DNA of 14,804 nt from Actinomycetes bacterium (lineage in GTDB: Bacteria > Actinomycetota > Actinomycetes > S36-B12 > GCA-2699445): assembly GCA_022600255.1 (NCBI GenBank), contig JAHZKU010000219.1:1-14804 (forward strand), in the 5' to 3' direction. The first letter of the stretch is position 1; each line of letters opens with the position of its first letter. Below, piece by piece: positions 14,220 through 14,804 of the stretch. The notes under the pieces are model-generated. The model was not told the origin of the DNA, made no database searches, and saw nothing but the letters and a program-made list of their open reading frames with translations. The translations under genes were made by a program, and so were the position numbers.

Positions 14220-14804
14220 TGGGGCGCGGCCGAATCAGGAACGGGTGGATCGCGGTATAGCGCGAGCCAGCGCGGCTGGCTCCCGGTCGGCTCGCTGTCG
14301 GCAGCGGTTGTCGCTGGGAGGGCGGCGGTCAGCGTGAGATCAAACGCCTCACGTCGCATGCGGCGATCCAAGTACAGCAACGATGTGACGCCGGCGGTAA
14401 ATGGCAGGGTGATGACGCCAGCCACCACGGAGCCCAGCGTGATGAGCACCCAGAAGGCCGCATTCGGTTCACCGTCGGGGGCCCCGAACGAACTCGCACC
14501 AAACTGGAAAGGAACCGACACAATCCCAGCGATGACAGAGGCGATGATGGTGGCAAGCAGTTGAATCCCGAAGACCCGCCACCACGACCCCCGAACGAGT
14601 TTCAGGGACCGGCGCCAGGACTGTAGGGGGCCGCGGTTTTCCAACACAAGTACGACAGGGGAGAGCACCAGGCTGACCCACAACCAGACGGCACCCGCCA
14701 CAGTCGCCAACCCCAGCAGGACAGCCAGGACAATGCCAACTGTGCCGAGAGTGCCCAAGAAGAACGCCGCTACAAAGCCGACGATGAGCACTAGGGCAAC
14801 CGAG
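14216..14804 (-). CDS. Gpdpase_memb-like multi-pass membrane protein (5' end outside window)
   Basis: The 195 visible residues continue out of the right edge without a start. They contain membrane segments and the loop VLSPVVLVLENRG followed by SWRRSLKLVRGSWWRVFG, the pattern of the membrane domain of glycerophosphodiester phosphodiesterases as found in actinobacterial stand-alone proteins. LLYLDRRMRREAFDLTL near the end is typical of the actinobacterial group. No phosphodiesterase catalytic domain is present in the visible part, so no enzymatic role should be assumed. The tail is soluble and Pro-rich. Its TGA overlaps the GTG of the DUF4129 gene by four bases; it is the first gene of the operon seen in the window. 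From memory, mtrA-type response regulator genes often lie beyond it. Confidence 0.83.
   Translation of the reverse strand, partial: SVALVLIVGFVAAFFLGTLGTVGIVLAVLLGLATVAGAVWLWVSLVLSPVVLVLENRGPLQSWRRSLKLVRGSWWRVFGIQLLATIIASVIAGIVSVPFQFGASSFGAPDGEPNAAFWVLITLGSVVAGVITLPFTAGVTSLLYLDRRMRREAFDLTLTAALPATTAADSEPTGSQPRWLALYRDPPVPDSAAPQ

Noticed and set aside
1..14804. tRNA, rRNA, riboswitch, CRISPR or insertion-sequence content
   Set aside because: No intergenic stretch exceeds about 160 bases and none shows cloverleaf, array or terminal-repeat structure on reading both strands.

Overview
The window is high-GC bacterial DNA. It carries Shine-Dalgarno-poor starts with TANNNT boxes, frequent GTG starts, and a gene set typical of Actinomycetota. 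I cannot name a genus. It is almost fully coding: eleven complete protein genes I can assign to families, two complete genes of unknown function, and two genes cut by the window ends. No rRNA, tRNA, CRISPR array or insertion sequence was seen.

Left part (1-5006, + strand): the 3' end of S-adenosylhomocysteine hydrolase (ahcY), a CPBP-family intramembrane protease, a proline-rich TM2-domain membrane protein, a 340-aa mainly helical protein of unknown function, and a two-gene nanocompartment operon. The operon encodes a family 1 encapsulin shell and a DyP-type haem peroxidase; the stop of the first overlaps the start of the second by one base. The peroxidase has all the expected catalytic residues. 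It ends in an acidic linker and an LGIGSLR encapsulin-loading peptide, so it is very likely packaged inside the shell.

Middle part (5023-10118): an RDD membrane protein (- strand) and a SpoIIM-like membrane protein (+ strand) diverge from a very compact intergenic region where -10-like boxes of both strands interlock. Next comes a membrane-anchored PQQ-type beta-propeller protein (- strand). Divergent from it is a 503-aa protein with a Rossmann-like nucleotide-binding motif whose family I do not recognise. It runs tail to tail into the next operon with one base between the stop codons.

Right part (10120-14804, - strand): a tight operon, read from the right edge, of a Gpdpase_memb-like multi-pass membrane protein (5' end missing), a DUF4129 protein, a DUF4350 protein, a MoxR AAA+ ATPase and a DUF58 protein. 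GTGA overlaps join the first three. This is the actinobacterial MoxR-DUF58 membrane/envelope module.

From memory, the order ahcY / RDD / SpoIIM / DUF58 / MoxR / DUF4350 / DUF4129 / Gpdpase_memb is a conserved actinobacterial neighbourhood that usually leads on to mtrA-mtrB-lpqB. On that reading, two blocks interrupt it here: CPBP-TM2-unknown-encapsulin-DyP between ahcY and RDD, and propeller plus Rossmann protein between SpoIIM and DUF58. The encapsulin-DyP system belongs to a known class. The least explained parts are the 340-aa and 503-aa proteins, the encapsulin leader, and the interlocked RDD/SpoIIM promoter region.
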